Notes: a model not told the origin generated them from the sequence alone. 64,000 bases of DNA from Frondihabitans sp. PhB188 (GCF_003752365.1 NZ_RJUO01000001.1:496001-560000), one strand, 5' to 3'. Numbered from the stretch's first letter, positions 37,356 through 46,569 are shown. Numbers and translations: made by a program.

Positions 37356-38907
37356 TGAAGAGTGCCTCCAGGACGAGGATCGCGGTACCGATGAGGTACG
37401 GCCATCCGGCTTTCATGTTGAAGCGGCGGCGGGGTGCGGCCTTGGGGGTCGGTGCGTCCACGACCGCGGTCGTGGCGGCGCGACGGCTCTTGATCAGGAC
37501 CGTGCCCGACTCGGGGTCGGCCTGCGTGCCGAAGTCGAACAGGGTGTCGACCGAGGGCTGACCGGGCACGTCGTCGAACTGGGCCTCGAGGGCGTCGATG
37601 GGCGTGACCATGGTCTCCTCGCGACGCTCCACCTCGGCGGCCACCTCCTCGGTGACCTCGCCGCCGCTGTAGGCACCGGCTCGGGTCCCCCAGCCGGCCG
37701 AGTGGCCCATGCGGAAGAAGCCGATGATGCGGATGGGCATCAGGAAGAACGTCGACACGATGATGAAGACCGGAAGCCGGATGAAGTCGCCCGGCTTCTC
37801 GCTGAGGTGGCGCATCTGGCGGATCGCCATGCTGAGGACCGACGAGAGGACCATCAGGGCGACGATCGCCAGGATGCCTGCCCGGAAGCCGTACTCGTGC
37901 AGGATCCCCGTGTAGAGGTTGATTCCCTGACCGGTGATGCCGTTGTAGATCCAGCCGCCGACGACGCCGAGGAGCACGAACGGGAGCACGATGTCCATCG
38001 CGAAGAAGAACGCGAGCATCGGCGCGTGGCCGAGCATCCAGGGCATCATGCGCAGCGTGTTGTACTGGCTGCCGCGAGCCCAGCGGAGCTGCTGCTTGAA
38101 GAGCTTCTTGATCTTCAGCGGGGCGTCCGTGTAGACGAGGCTCGTGTACTGGTACACGGTGCGGTAGCCCTCTTTGAGAGTGAGGTTCGTGAGCGTGCGG
38201 TCGTCGCTGACCTCGAGGAAGACGCCCATGAACTTCTCGGTCATGAACTTGTCCATGACGCGGACGAGGATGTCGCGACGGAACGCGATCGTGCGGCCCG
38301 GGAGGCAGCCGATCTGGCCGAGCACGCTCTGAGCGGGCATGGAGTACAGCGCGCGGCTGTTCTCGAGCCAGTCGGCCCAGCGGGTGATCCAGCTGCGCTC
38401 GGGCTCCAGGATGCGCTGACGCGTCGTGACGCCGCCGATGTTCGCCTCGGCGAACGGCTTGAGGAGCTCCTCGAGCGTGCCGGGAGTCCAGACGGTGTCG
38501 GAGTCGACCAGCACCGTGATGTCGCCCTTGGACAGCTCCGTGCCGATCATGACGGCGTTGCGCTTGCCCGGGATCGGCGTGTGCGTCCAGGTGACGAGGG
38601 GCGCGAACTCCTCGCAGATGGCCTGCAGCGTCGGGTTGGGCTTGCCGTTGATGACGACGATGATCTCGTCAGGACCCTGCTCGACCATGCGGCCGATGAC
38701 GTCCCTGAAGAGGTCCTCTGGCTCGTCCACCACGGGGACCACGACACTGGCGGTGCCGGTGAAGTGCCCGGTGAACGGACGGTAGTTCCGGGAGATCACC
38801 ACTTTGATGATCCACATGACCCAGATCATGATCGAGTAGACCGAGAACAGGTACACCTCGGGGTGTCCCTGGATCTCGTGTCGGATTTGAAGAATGAACG
38901 TCAGCAC
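37348..38907 (-). CDS. Processive family 2 glycosyltransferase, hyaluronan-synthase-like
   Basis: A 519-residue membrane synthase. One N-terminal transmembrane helix (about 18-38) precedes the GT-A domain: TVLVDSDTVW (DxD) near 130, SDDRTLTN near 233 (the GDDRxLTN of hyaluronan and chitin synthases), and QQLRWARGS (QxxRW) near 273. Three helices follow near 297-320, 345-366 and 376-400, then a variable cytosolic stretch of about 95 residues and a last helix at the C-terminus. The QxxRW and DDRxLTN motifs indicate a processive synthase that secretes its polymer. The ugd gene downstream suggests a uronic acid in the product. ATG at 38907. Confidence 0.88.
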   Translation of the reverse strand: MLTFILQIRHEIQGHPEVYLFSVYSIMIWVMWIIKVVISRNYRPFTGHFTGTASVVVPVVDEPEDLFRDVIGRMVEQGPDEIIVVINGKPNPTLQAICEEFAPLVTWTHTPIPGKRNAVMIGTELSKGDITVLVDSDTVWTPGTLEELLKPFAEANIGGVTTRQRILEPERSWITRWADWLENSRALYSMPAQSVLGQIGCLPGRTIAFRRDILVRVMDKFMTEKFMGVFLEVSDDRTLTNLTLKEGYRTVYQYTSLVYTDAPLKIKKLFKQQLRWARGSQYNTLRMMPWMLGHAPMLAFFFAMDIVLPFVLLGVVGGWIYNGITGQGINLYTGILHEYGFRAGILAIVALMVLSSVLSMAIRQMRHLSEKPGDFIRLPVFIIVSTFFLMPIRIIGFFRMGHSAGWGTRAGAYSGGEVTEEVAAEVERREETMVTPIDALEAQFDDVPGQPSVDTLFDFGTQADPESGTVLIKSRRAATTAVVDAPTPKAAPRRRFNMKAGWPYLIGTAILVLEALFIV

Positions 38908-38978
38908 GGTGCCGCCTGCATGTACTCGGTGGGGGTGGCTTCCGCGTCATCGGGGAATCGGTCGTTCGGGTGACTCAA

Positions 38979-39007
38979 TTTCTAGCCCAATCGATACGGG
39001 GCTACAA
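38979..39007 (-). promoter_or_regulatory. Promoter candidate of the GT2-GH26 operon
   Basis: TTGTAG and TAGAAA on the minus strand separated by 17 bp, 72 bp upstream of the GT2 ATG. Confidence 0.35.
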
Positions 39008-39064
39008 GCGGTCCGCACGGAGCGAGCGGCCCTCGCCGATCGGGGTACGTCGGAGTCCCCGGTT

Positions 39065-39090
39065 TCGTGTCGTGCGAAATGCCGACACGA
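39065..39090. promoter_or_regulatory. Inverted repeat upstream of the polysaccharide operon
   Basis: TCGTGTCG and CGACACGA, perfect 8-bp arms with a 10-bp spacer, about 58 bp upstream of the GT2 -35 candidate. Operator or hairpin; not resolved. Confidence 0.5.
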
Positions 39091-39378
39091 GACACGCCCG
39101 GCACTCTCTGCCTATTCGTGTCCCCCGTTTGAGAGGTCCGCGGTGTCTCCGAGCCATGCTCAGCATCGCGTGCAGGCCAGCAGGCGCTTGGGCGGGGGCC
39201 TCGTCTCGACAGCGGCTCCGCCATGACCCCCATTCGGTTGGCCCCCGTCGGCGGCACTCGTCCCGCCGATGATCGGGGGACACGCCCTCGTAACCTGGCC
39301 GTCACATTCTGCGGGGTACAACGCTCGATTCCGGGGTACAGCTCAAGTTTTTCGCCGGGCTGTCGCCGAGCAGCGCAT

Positions 39379-39405
39379 CCCGGGCGTGTCGCAGAGACGC
39401 CCGGG
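39379..39405 (-). terminator. Hairpin terminator after glnE
   Basis: CCCGGGCGT and ACGCCCGGG, perfect 9-bp stem, 9-nt loop, 14 nt past the glnE stop codon. Confidence 0.75.
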
Positions 39406-39419
39406 CCTGCGGGAGCGTG

Positions 39420-42407
39420 TCAGACGCTCGGCTCAGGCGACTTCTCGAGCCCGTAGAAACCGGCCTCGAACACGTGGCGCGCACGACGGGTCACGGCGAG
39501 GTAGTCCTCTTCGAGCTGGCTGGCCGAGTTCGGCGGGTACTCCAGGAGGCGGGCGACGGCCTCGAGCTGGCGGCGGTCGGCCGGGAGGCTGTCGCTCGTG
39601 CGCCCCGTCCACAGCATGACCGCCGAGCGGGCCCGCGAGGCGATGACCCAGGCGTCGCGGAGCCGGTCGGCATCGCGCACCGTCACGAGCCCCGCCTCCA
39701 CCGAGGCCGCGAGGGCGTCGAGCGTGGACGGCGTGCGGAGGCCTGGCGTGGTGGCGGCGTTCTGCAGCTGCAGCAGCTGCACGAACCACTCGACGTCGCT
39801 GAGCGAGCCGCGCCCGAGCTTGAGGTGACGGGTCGGGTCGGCCGCCTTGGGAAGGCGCTCCGACTCGACGCGGGCCTTGAGGCGCTTCACCTCGCGGACG
39901 TCCTGCTCGGACAGCCGCGCCGGGTACCGCACCGTGTCGGCGAGCGACTCGAAGTCGGCCAGCAGCCCGGCGTCGCCGACGGCGCCGCGCGCCCGCAGCA
40001 GCGCCTGGGCCTCCCACGTGAGCGCCCAACGGCCGTAGTAGGCGGCGTACGAGTCGAGGGAGCGCACGACGGGGCCGTTCTTGCCCTCGGGGCGGAGCCC
40101 GGCGTCGAGGTCGAGGGGCATCTGCGGGTCGCCGGTGCGGCGGTGGAGGTCGGCCACGATGGCCACCGCCCGCGCCTGAGCGGTCGTGTCGGCGGGGTCG
40201 AGGCTGCGGTAGACGTAGAGCACGTCGGCGTCGCTGCCGAACCCGAGTTCCTGCCCCCCGTAGCGGCCCAGGGCGATGACGGCGAACTCGAGACCGTCGG
40301 CCCGGCCGCCGCGGCGCGCCAGGTCGAGGGCTCCCCCGATGGCGGCCGTCATGATGTCCGACAGGCCGCGGCCGATCTCGTCGATGGAGATCACGCCGAC
40401 GATGCCCCCGAGGGCCAGGCGCAGGATCTCGCGGCGCCGTGCCATCCGAAGCACCTGGGCGGCCTGGTCGTCGCCCTCGTGCCGTGCGACCGTCGCGTTC
40501 GCCTCGGCCCGGAGCTCGTCGAGGGTGCGCGGACGCAGGTCGTCGTCGGACTCCAGCCAGCCCGCAGCCTCCGGGATGCGCTCGAGGTGGTCGGCGACGA
40601 AGCGCGAGCTCGACAGCACGGTCGTGAGCCGCTGGGCGGCGCCCGACGAGTCGCGGAGCATGCGCAGGAACCAGTAGGTCTCACCCAGCCCGTCGCTCAG
40701 GCGGCGGAAGGCCAGCAGGCCGAGGTCGGGGTCGGTGCCGTCGGCGAACCACTGCAGCATGGCCGGGAGCAGATGCTGCTGGATGCTCGCGCGGCGCGAG
40801 ACGCCAGCCGTCATCGCGGCGATGTGGGCGAGCGCGCCCTTGGGGTCGCGGAAGCCGATCGCCTGCAGGCGGGCGACGGCCGAGCCGGTGCTCAGCGAGA
40901 GCTCCTCCTCGGGGCGGCGGGCCACGGCTGACAGCAGCGGCCGGTAGAACAGGCGCTCGTGGAGCCGGCGCACCCGGCGGCGGATGCCGTGCCAGTGCTC
41001 GCGGAGCTCCTCGGCGCTCGGGGCGAGCCCGGTCGCCCGGGCCAGCACGCGCAGGGCGTCTTCACCGCGCGGCATCAGGTGGGTGCGGCGCATGCGCGAC
41101 AGCTGGATCCGGTGCTCGAGCAGACGCAGCTCGCGGTAGTCGCGGTCGAACTCGGCCGCCTCGGCGCGGCCGACGTACCCCGCGATCGCCAGGGCGCCGA
41201 GCGCCCCGAGCGTGGAGCGCTGGCGGATGTCGGGGTCGCCCTGGCCGTGCACGAGCTGCAGCAGCTGGATCGTGAACTCGATGTCGCGGAGGCCCCCGGG
41301 CCCGAGCTTCAGCTGCACGTCGACCTCCGCGGGCGGGATGTGCGACAGCACACGCTCCCGCATCCGCTGCGTGGACTCGACGAAGTTCTCGGTCGAGGCC
41401 ACGCGCCACACCATCGGCGCGAGCTTCTCGACGTACTCGCCGCCGAGGGCGAGGTCTCCGGCGATCGGACGGGCCTTCAGGAGGGCCTGGAACTCCCACG
41501 GCTTCGCCCAGCGCTCGTAGTAGGCGACGTGCGAGGCGAGCGTGCGCACCAGCGCGCCGTTCTTGCCCTCGGGGCGCAGGTTGGCGTCGACCTCCCAGAG
41601 CGGCTCCTCCGGCGCGAGGTCGGAGAGCGTGCGCGTCGTGTGCACGGCCAGCCGCGTCGCGATCTGCACGGCTCGCTCGGCGTCGAGGCCGTCGGCGGCG
41701 TCGGCGACGAAGATGACGTCGACGTCGCTGATGTAGTTCAGCTCGCGGGCGCCCGCCTTGCCCATGGCGATGATGGCCAGCCGTGTGCGTCCGATCTCGT
41801 GCTCGGGAAACGACACCTCACGGCGCGCGACATCGAGAGCCGCCTCGAGAGCGGCCCCCGCCAGGTCGGCCAGCGCGGCCGCCACGACGTCGAGGCCGGC
41901 GACCGGGTCGTAGAGCGACAGGTCGAACGCGGTCAGCGAGACCAGGTGCTCGCGGTAGGCCACGCGCAGGGCCGTCCGGGCGTCGTCGCCGGTCAGGCCG
42001 GCGACGGCCGCCAGGAGGTCGCGCTCGTAGTCGTCCTGGTGCGGGACCGTCCAGGTCTTGCGCAGCAGGCTCCGCAGCGAGGCGGGGCGCCGGCACAGGA
42101 AGTCGGCCAGCCCCTCCGAGGCGCCCAGCACGAGCATCAGCCGGTCGCCGGGGCGCTCCTCGCTCGCCGTCGGGCTCGGCAGGGATTCCGCGCGCAGGAA
42201 CTCGCCCACCGCCTCCGGAGCCCGCTCGATCAGGCGGCTGAGTCTCTGCAGCCCGCCGTCGGGGTCGGGGCTCTGCGACAGCGCGCGCACGAACTCGGCG
42301 ACCTGCGGCTCGACGTCGATGAGAGCGTCGAGCAGGTCGCGGCTCACCCGGAGGTCGGCGAACCCCGCCCGTGCCAGATCGGTGAGGGCGGTCGCAGATC
42401 GGGGCAC
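39420..42407 (-). CDS. glnE: Glutamine synthetase adenylyltransferase/deadenylase
   Basis: Switches glutamine synthetase off and on by adding or removing AMP at the tyrosine seen as Y402 in the glnA product here. The 995-residue protein has two nucleotidyltransferase domains: GKAGARELNYISDVDVIFV near 217-235 and GRYGGQELGFGSDADVLYVY near 715-734, each with the GG/GS-DxD type core, separated by helical regions. The lengths fit the actinobacterial enzyme. The start is GTG at 42407. The glnA2 gene ends 25 bases upstream in the same direction, so glnA2-glnE probably form one operon, as in many actinobacteria. Confidence 0.96.
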   Translation of the reverse strand: MPRSATALTDLARAGFADLRVSRDLLDALIDVEPQVAEFVRALSQSPDPDGGLQRLSRLIERAPEAVGEFLRAESLPSPTASEERPGDRLMLVLGASEGLADFLCRRPASLRSLLRKTWTVPHQDDYERDLLAAVAGLTGDDARTALRVAYREHLVSLTAFDLSLYDPVAGLDVVAAALADLAGAALEAALDVARREVSFPEHEIGRTRLAIIAMGKAGARELNYISDVDVIFVADAADGLDAERAVQIATRLAVHTTRTLSDLAPEEPLWEVDANLRPEGKNGALVRTLASHVAYYERWAKPWEFQALLKARPIAGDLALGGEYVEKLAPMVWRVASTENFVESTQRMRERVLSHIPPAEVDVQLKLGPGGLRDIEFTIQLLQLVHGQGDPDIRQRSTLGALGALAIAGYVGRAEAAEFDRDYRELRLLEHRIQLSRMRRTHLMPRGEDALRVLARATGLAPSAEELREHWHGIRRRVRRLHERLFYRPLLSAVARRPEEELSLSTGSAVARLQAIGFRDPKGALAHIAAMTAGVSRRASIQQHLLPAMLQWFADGTDPDLGLLAFRRLSDGLGETYWFLRMLRDSSGAAQRLTTVLSSSRFVADHLERIPEAAGWLESDDDLRPRTLDELRAEANATVARHEGDDQAAQVLRMARRREILRLALGGIVGVISIDEIGRGLSDIMTAAIGGALDLARRGGRADGLEFAVIALGRYGGQELGFGSDADVLYVYRSLDPADTTAQARAVAIVADLHRRTGDPQMPLDLDAGLRPEGKNGPVVRSLDSYAAYYGRWALTWEAQALLRARGAVGDAGLLADFESLADTVRYPARLSEQDVREVKRLKARVESERLPKAADPTRHLKLGRGSLSDVEWFVQLLQLQNAATTPGLRTPSTLDALAASVEAGLVTVRDADRLRDAWVIASRARSAVMLWTGRTSDSLPADRRQLEAVARLLEYPPNSASQLEEDYLAVTRRARHVFEAGFYGLEKSPEPSV

Positions 42408-42432
42408 GGGAGGTCTCGCAGGGGTGCGGCTG

Positions 42433-43770
42433 CTAGAGCATCTCGAGGTTGGAGCGGAGCTCGAACGGCGTCACCTGAGCTCGGTAGTCTTTCCACTCCT
42501 GGCGCTTGTTCTTGAGCACGTAGTTGAAGACGTGCTCGCCCAGCGTCTCAGCGACGAGCTCGCTGTCTTCCATGAGCGACAGGGCGTGGTCGAGGCTGGC
42601 GGGCAGCTGGTTGTAGCCCAGGGCGCGGCGCTCGGCGTCGGTGAGGCTCCACACGTTGTCCTCCGCCTCGGCGGGGAGCTCGTAGCCCTCCTCGATACCC
42701 TTGAGGCCGGCGGCCAGGAGCAGCGAGAAGGCGAGGTACGGGTTGGCCGCGGAGTCGATCGCGCGGTATTCGACCCGGCTCGACTGGCCCTTGTTGGGCT
42801 TGTACAGCGGAACGCGCACGAGGGCGGACCGGTTGTTGTGACCCCAGGTGACGAAGCTCGGAGCCTCGTCGCCGCCCCAGAGGCGCTTGTAGCTGTTCAC
42901 GAACTGGTTCGTGACGGCGGTGATCTCGGGCGCGTGGCGCAGGAGCCCCGCGATGAACTGGCGGCCGATCTTCGACAGCTGGTACTCGGCGCCGGCCTCG
43001 TAGAACGCGTTGGCGTCGCCCTCGAAGAGCGAGAGGTGCGTGTGCATGCCGGAGCCCGGGTGGCCCTGGAGGGGCTTGGGCATGAAGGTCGCGTACACGC
43101 CCTGCTCGATCGCCACCTCCTTCACCACGGTGCGGAAGGTCATGATGTTGTCGGCCATCGTCAGCGCATCGGCGTACCGCAGGTCGATCTCGTTCTGGCC
43201 GGGGCCCGCCTCGTGGTGGCTGAACTCGACCGAGATGCCGAGGTCTTCGAGCATGCGGACCGAGCGGCGGCGGAAGTCGTGGGCGGTGCCGCCGGGGACG
43301 TTGTCGAAGTAGCCGGCCTGGTCAACGGGCTCGGGGCCCTCGGGGCCGACCTTCGACGACTTGAGCAGGTAGAACTCGACCTCGGGGTGCGTGTAGAACG
43401 TGAAGCCGCGGTCGCCGGCGCGGGCCAGCGTGCGCTTGAGGACGTTGCGCGGGTCGGACACGCCGGGCGCGCCGTCGGGCGTCGCGATGTCGCAGAACAT
43501 CCGGGCGGTGGGGTCTTCGGTACCGCGCCACGGGAGGATCTGGAACGTGGTGGGGTCGGGGTGCACCAGCACGTCGGCCTCGTAGGAGCGGGTGAGGCCC
43601 TCGATGGCCGAGCCGTCGATGCCGACGCCCTCGGCGAATGCGCCCTCGACCTCGGCGGGCGCGATGGCCACCGATTTCAGGGTCCCGATCACGTCGGTGA
43701 ACCAGAGTCGGATGAACTTGATGCCCCGCTCTTCGATGGTGCGAAGAACGAAGTCCGTCTGCTTGTCCAT
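42433..43770 (-). CDS. glnA2: Glutamine synthetase-family protein GlnA2
   Basis: A 445-residue type I glutamine synthetase of the shorter alpha-like group. It shows IDGSAIEGL near 51, HPEVEFYLL near 129, GSGMHTHLSLFEGDANAFY near 242-260, NSYKRLWGGDEAP near 300, and RVEYRAIDSAANPYLAFS near 343, with substrate and metal sites complete. The loop where GlnA has its adenylylated tyrosine reads differently (VWSLTDAERRALGYNQLP), so control by GlnE is doubtful. Homologues in Mycobacterium are dispensable and those in Streptomyces handle polyamine derivatives or act as poor GS; the role here is not settled. ATG at 43770 follows AAAGGCC. It is upstream of glnE and divergent from nadE over 58 bases. Confidence 0.92.
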   Translation of the reverse strand: MDKQTDFVLRTIEERGIKFIRLWFTDVIGTLKSVAIAPAEVEGAFAEGVGIDGSAIEGLTRSYEADVLVHPDPTTFQILPWRGTEDPTARMFCDIATPDGAPGVSDPRNVLKRTLARAGDRGFTFYTHPEVEFYLLKSSKVGPEGPEPVDQAGYFDNVPGGTAHDFRRRSVRMLEDLGISVEFSHHEAGPGQNEIDLRYADALTMADNIMTFRTVVKEVAIEQGVYATFMPKPLQGHPGSGMHTHLSLFEGDANAFYEAGAEYQLSKIGRQFIAGLLRHAPEITAVTNQFVNSYKRLWGGDEAPSFVTWGHNNRSALVRVPLYKPNKGQSSRVEYRAIDSAANPYLAFSLLLAAGLKGIEEGYELPAEAEDNVWSLTDAERRALGYNQLPASLDHALSLMEDSELVAETLGEHVFNYVLKNKRQEWKDYRAQVTPFELRSNLEML

Positions 43771-43815
43771 TCAGGCCTTTCTGCGTGTGCCGACCGGGCG
43801 GCGAAGCGCCATCAG

Positions 43816-43821
43816 TAGGCT
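43816..43821 (+). promoter_or_regulatory. Leaderless -10 candidate, nadE
   Basis: TAGGCT, 7 nt before the ATG at 43829. Confidence 0.55.
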
Positions 43822-43828
43822 AGTGGAC

Positions 43829-45565
43829 ATGCCCCGACTCCGCTTGGCGCTCGCTCAGACAAACCCCACCGTGGGCGATCTGGCGGGCAACGCAGACCAG
43901 ATCGTCGCCGCCGCGAAAGCAGCCCGAGAGGCCGGCGCCGACCTCGTCGCCGCCGGCGAGATGAGCCTCACCGGCTATCCGATCGAGGACCTCGCCTCCC
44001 GCCCCAGCTTCCTCCAGGCCTCGCGTCACGCGGTCGAGAAGCTCGCGGAGCGTCTCGAGGCCGAGGGCCTCGGCGATCTCGCCGTGATCGTCGGGCACCC
44101 CGACGGGCCGTTCGAGCCGAGGCTGCTCGACACCTCCAACGCGCCGACCGCCATCGCGAAGAACTGCGCGAGCGTGCTGCAGGGCGGGCGTGTCGTGACC
44201 ACCACGGCGAAGTACCACCTGCCCAACTACTCGGTCTTCGACGAGTACCGCGTCTTCATCCCTGGCGACGAGCTGCTCGTCGTGCGGGTCAAGGGCATCG
44301 ACGTCGCGCTCATCATCTGCGAAGACCTCTGGCGCGACGGCGGCCCGGTCGCCCGCGTCATGGAGGCGGGCGCGGGCGTTCTGCTCGTCGTCAACGCCAG
44401 CCCGTGGATCGCCGACAAAGACGAGGTGCGCCTGCCCCTGGTCCAGCACCGCGCGACCGAGAACGACACGTTCGTCGCCTACGTGAACATCGTCGGAGGC
44501 CAGGACGACCTCCTGTTCGACGGCGACAGCGTCGTCGTCGACGGTGCCGGCACGATCGTGGCGCGGGCCCCGCAGTGGCGCGAGCACCTGCTCGTCGTCG
44601 ACCTCGATCCCGAGCACTCGACCGGCCGCACCATGCCCGCCGGCATCCGTCGCGTCGACGTCGAGACCCCGGCCTTCGGCCAGCTCGAGCCCATCGCTCC
44701 CGACGTCGCCGAGCTGCCCGACGACCGCCAGCAGCTCTGGGACGGCCTGGTCACCGGCCTCCGCGACTACGTGCAGAAGAACGGCTTCACATCGGTCATC
44801 CTCGGACTCTCGGGTGGCATCGACTCGGCCGTCTGCGCCGCCATCGCGGCCGATGCGCTCGGCGGCGACCGGGTCTACGGCGTGTCCATGCCCTCGCAGT
44901 GGTCGTCCGACCACTCGCGCAGCGACGCCGACGATGTGGCCGAGCGCATCGGCGTGAAGTACTCGGTCGAGCCGATCAGAGACCTGGTCGAGCCGTTCGA
45001 GCGTCAACTGAAGCTGACGGGACTCGCCGCCGAGAACGTGCAGGCGCGGGCCCGGGCCCTCATCTTGATGGGGCTGTCCAACCTCGACGGCCACCTGGTG
45101 CTCACGACGGGAAACAAGACCGAGCTGTCGGTCGGCTACTCGACCATCTACGGCGACTCGGTCGGCGGGTTCGCTCCGATCAAGGACGTCCCGAAGACCA
45201 TGGTCTGGGAGCTCGCCCGCTGGCGCAACGAGTTCGCCGAGGCGCAGGGCCTGCGCGGCCCGATCCCCGAGAACTCGATCACGAAGCCGCCGTCGGCCGA
45301 GCTGCGCCCCGGCCAGGTCGACCAGGACACCCTGCCGCCGTACGAGATCCTCGACGGGATCCTCGACGCGTACATCACGAAGGCGCTCGGTGCCGCCGAC
45401 GTCGTGGCCCTCGGCTACGACGCCGAGGTGGTGGCCGAGGTGACCAAGCTCGTCGACCGCTCGGAGTGGAAGCGCCGCCAGGGCGCGATCGGGCCGAAGA
45501 TCTCGGGCATGGCGTTCGGTCGCGACCGGCGCCTGCCGATCACGTACCGCCCGACCGTCCTCTAG
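43829..45565 (+). CDS. nadE: Glutamine-dependent NAD+ synthase
   Basis: Last step of NAD+ synthesis: amidates nicotinate adenine dinucleotide using ammonia from glutamine. The 578-residue protein joins an N-terminal nitrilase-type glutaminase (catalytic E44, K128 and C164, the last in IICEDLW) to a C-terminal synthetase with the ATP-binding LGLSGGIDSAVCA near 325, and SVGYSTIYGDSVGGFAPIKD near 432. The ATG at 43829 is chosen for MPRLRLALAQTNPTVGDL, the expected nitrilase start, and for the hexamer seven bases upstream. The stop codon overlaps by four bases with the small gene on the other strand. Confidence 0.95.
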   Translation: MPRLRLALAQTNPTVGDLAGNADQIVAAAKAAREAGADLVAAGEMSLTGYPIEDLASRPSFLQASRHAVEKLAERLEAEGLGDLAVIVGHPDGPFEPRLLDTSNAPTAIAKNCASVLQGGRVVTTTAKYHLPNYSVFDEYRVFIPGDELLVVRVKGIDVALIICEDLWRDGGPVARVMEAGAGVLLVVNASPWIADKDEVRLPLVQHRATENDTFVAYVNIVGGQDDLLFDGDSVVVDGAGTIVARAPQWREHLLVVDLDPEHSTGRTMPAGIRRVDVETPAFGQLEPIAPDVAELPDDRQQLWDGLVTGLRDYVQKNGFTSVILGLSGGIDSAVCAAIAADALGGDRVYGVSMPSQWSSDHSRSDADDVAERIGVKYSVEPIRDLVEPFERQLKLTGLAAENVQARARALILMGLSNLDGHLVLTTGNKTELSVGYSTIYGDSVGGFAPIKDVPKTMVWELARWRNEFAEAQGLRGPIPENSITKPPSAELRPGQVDQDTLPPYEILDGILDAYITKALGAADVVALGYDAEVVAEVTKLVDRSEWKRRQGAIGPKISGMAFGRDRRLPITYRPTVL

Positions 45566-45735
45566 CGGTCTTCGGCCTCTTCGGCGGCCCATCGGTCGCT
45601 GTTCGCCTTGATCTGGGCGAGGGCGTGCTCAGCTTCTTCGCGGGTCGCGTACGGGCCGGCGCGGTCGACGGCGGGAGACACCATGCCCTCCTCGACCTGG
45701 TGCGTCTTCGTGTTGAACCAGAATTCTTCAGCCAT
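45562..45735 (-). CDS. Small SPOR-like protein, 57 residues
   Basis: A short soluble protein beginning MAEEFWFNTKTHQVEEG, with GPYATREEAEHALAQIKANS in the middle and an acidic tail (WAAEEAEDR). The pattern (FWFNTKT-x-VEEG, then GPYATREEA) matches short actinobacterial proteins annotated as SPOR-like; the GPYATREEA segment is what resembles a SPOR strand-helix. ATG at 45735 has TAGGCT seven bases upstream. It overlaps the nadE stop codon tail-to-tail by four bases. Its function is unknown, and a peptidoglycan-binding role would be speculative for so small a domain. Confidence 0.8.
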   Translation of the reverse strand: MAEEFWFNTKTHQVEEGMVSPAVDRAGPYATREEAEHALAQIKANSDRWAAEEAEDR

Positions 45736-45742
45736 GAGCTGG

Positions 45743-45748
45743 AGCCTA
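45743..45748 (-). promoter_or_regulatory. Leaderless -10 candidate, SPOR-like gene
   Basis: TAGGCT, 7 nt before the ATG at 45735; it overlaps the end of the lipoprotein gene. Confidence 0.5.
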
Positions 45749-46426
45749 CTGCGGCACGCTCGCGCTCGACTGCAGGCCCGACTCCGTGATGATGCTTCCG
45801 ACCACGACGAACGACGCCCGCGACCAGAGGCCCGTGTCGCTCGAGTCCTGGTCGATCGCCGGCGTCCCCCAGAGCACCTCGAGGCGGCCGTCGTCGGCGG
45901 TGATCTTGATGACGTGGGCGTTCGCCTGCTTCGCCGCGCCCAGATCGAAGGTGGTGACGAGCTTGAGGCTCGTTCCTGCGCTCTGGTAGATCGCGAGCTG
46001 CTCGGTCGAGGAGGTTCCCCCGGTGCACCAGAGGGGCGTGGCGATCAGGGTCGCGCTTCCGGGGCCGAACGTGCCGAGCGCGATGAGGTCCTGCTTGAGG
46101 CGGCCGCGCGCGTCGGTCACCCAGGGCAGGCCCACCTCCTGACCGGCCTGACCGGTGAACGCCGGCAGCCGGCCCGCCTCGAGGGTGCCGGCCGGGGCGG
46201 TGCACAGCGTAGGAACCGGCGCGCTGTCGAGCCACTGCACCATCTGGGCATCGGTGACCGCCGGCGAGGTCTTCGCCTTCGTGGACGGCGCCGACGTGAC
46301 GGTGGGCAGGGGCGTGCTGCCGCCGCCGGGCGCGCCGGGGATCAGCGCGCATCCGGTCAGCGCGACGCACAGCGCCACGACCACGGAGGCCGTCGCCGTT
46401 CGCATCGGAGAGATCGGGAAGGACAT
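45746..46426 (-). CDS. Putative lipoprotein, function unknown
   Basis: A 226-residue exported protein. The N-terminal hydrophobic run (TATASVVVALCVALTGC) ends in a lipobox LTGC with the cysteine at residue 26, followed by a Pro/Ser/Thr linker. The mature domain has few recognisable motifs, with two further cysteines at about 75 and 134 (TLCTAP and PLWCTGG) that could form a disulphide. The start may be ATG 46426 or the in-frame ATG 46405 (MRTATAS), which gives a more usual signal peptide; neither has a clear ribosome site. The SPOR-like gene follows closely. Divergent from map. Confidence 0.75.
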   Translation of the reverse strand: MSFPISPMRTATASVVVALCVALTGCALIPGAPGGGSTPLPTVTSAPSTKAKTSPAVTDAQMVQWLDSAPVPTLCTAPAGTLEAGRLPAFTGQAGQEVGLPWVTDARGRLKQDLIALGTFGPGSATLIATPLWCTGGTSSTEQLAIYQSAGTSLKLVTTFDLGAAKQANAHVIKITADDGRLEVLWGTPAIDQDSSDTGLWSRASFVVVGSIITESGLQSSASVPQ

Positions 46427-46569
46427 TCGGGTGTCGCATTCTTCTCACGTCGGCTCAGCGAAAAAGTCGACAGATATTCAGTTAGCCGGAGCTTAGACGG
46501 GTTCCCCGCTGAGCGACAGTGGACAGCCTTGATGCGTCCCTGCGGTCACCCGCCGCACGGCCGAGACCC

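Larger units (their letters stand above)
38908..39419. other. 512-bp intergenic region between GT2 and glnE
   Basis: No credible gene. It holds the GT2 promoter candidate (minus strand, TTGTAG at 39002-39007, 17 bp, TAGAAA at 38979-38984), an inverted repeat at 39065-39090, two GGGGTACA copies at 39313-39320 and 39333-39340 (20 bp apart), and the glnE terminator. 39091-39310 shows nothing I can name. Confidence 0.5.

Noticed and set aside
38894-39305. Several open frames of 90-110 residues in the GT2-glnE gap
   Set aside because: They overlap one another on both strands, lack ribosome sites and domains, and are Arg/Ser/Pro-rich as expected from chance frames.
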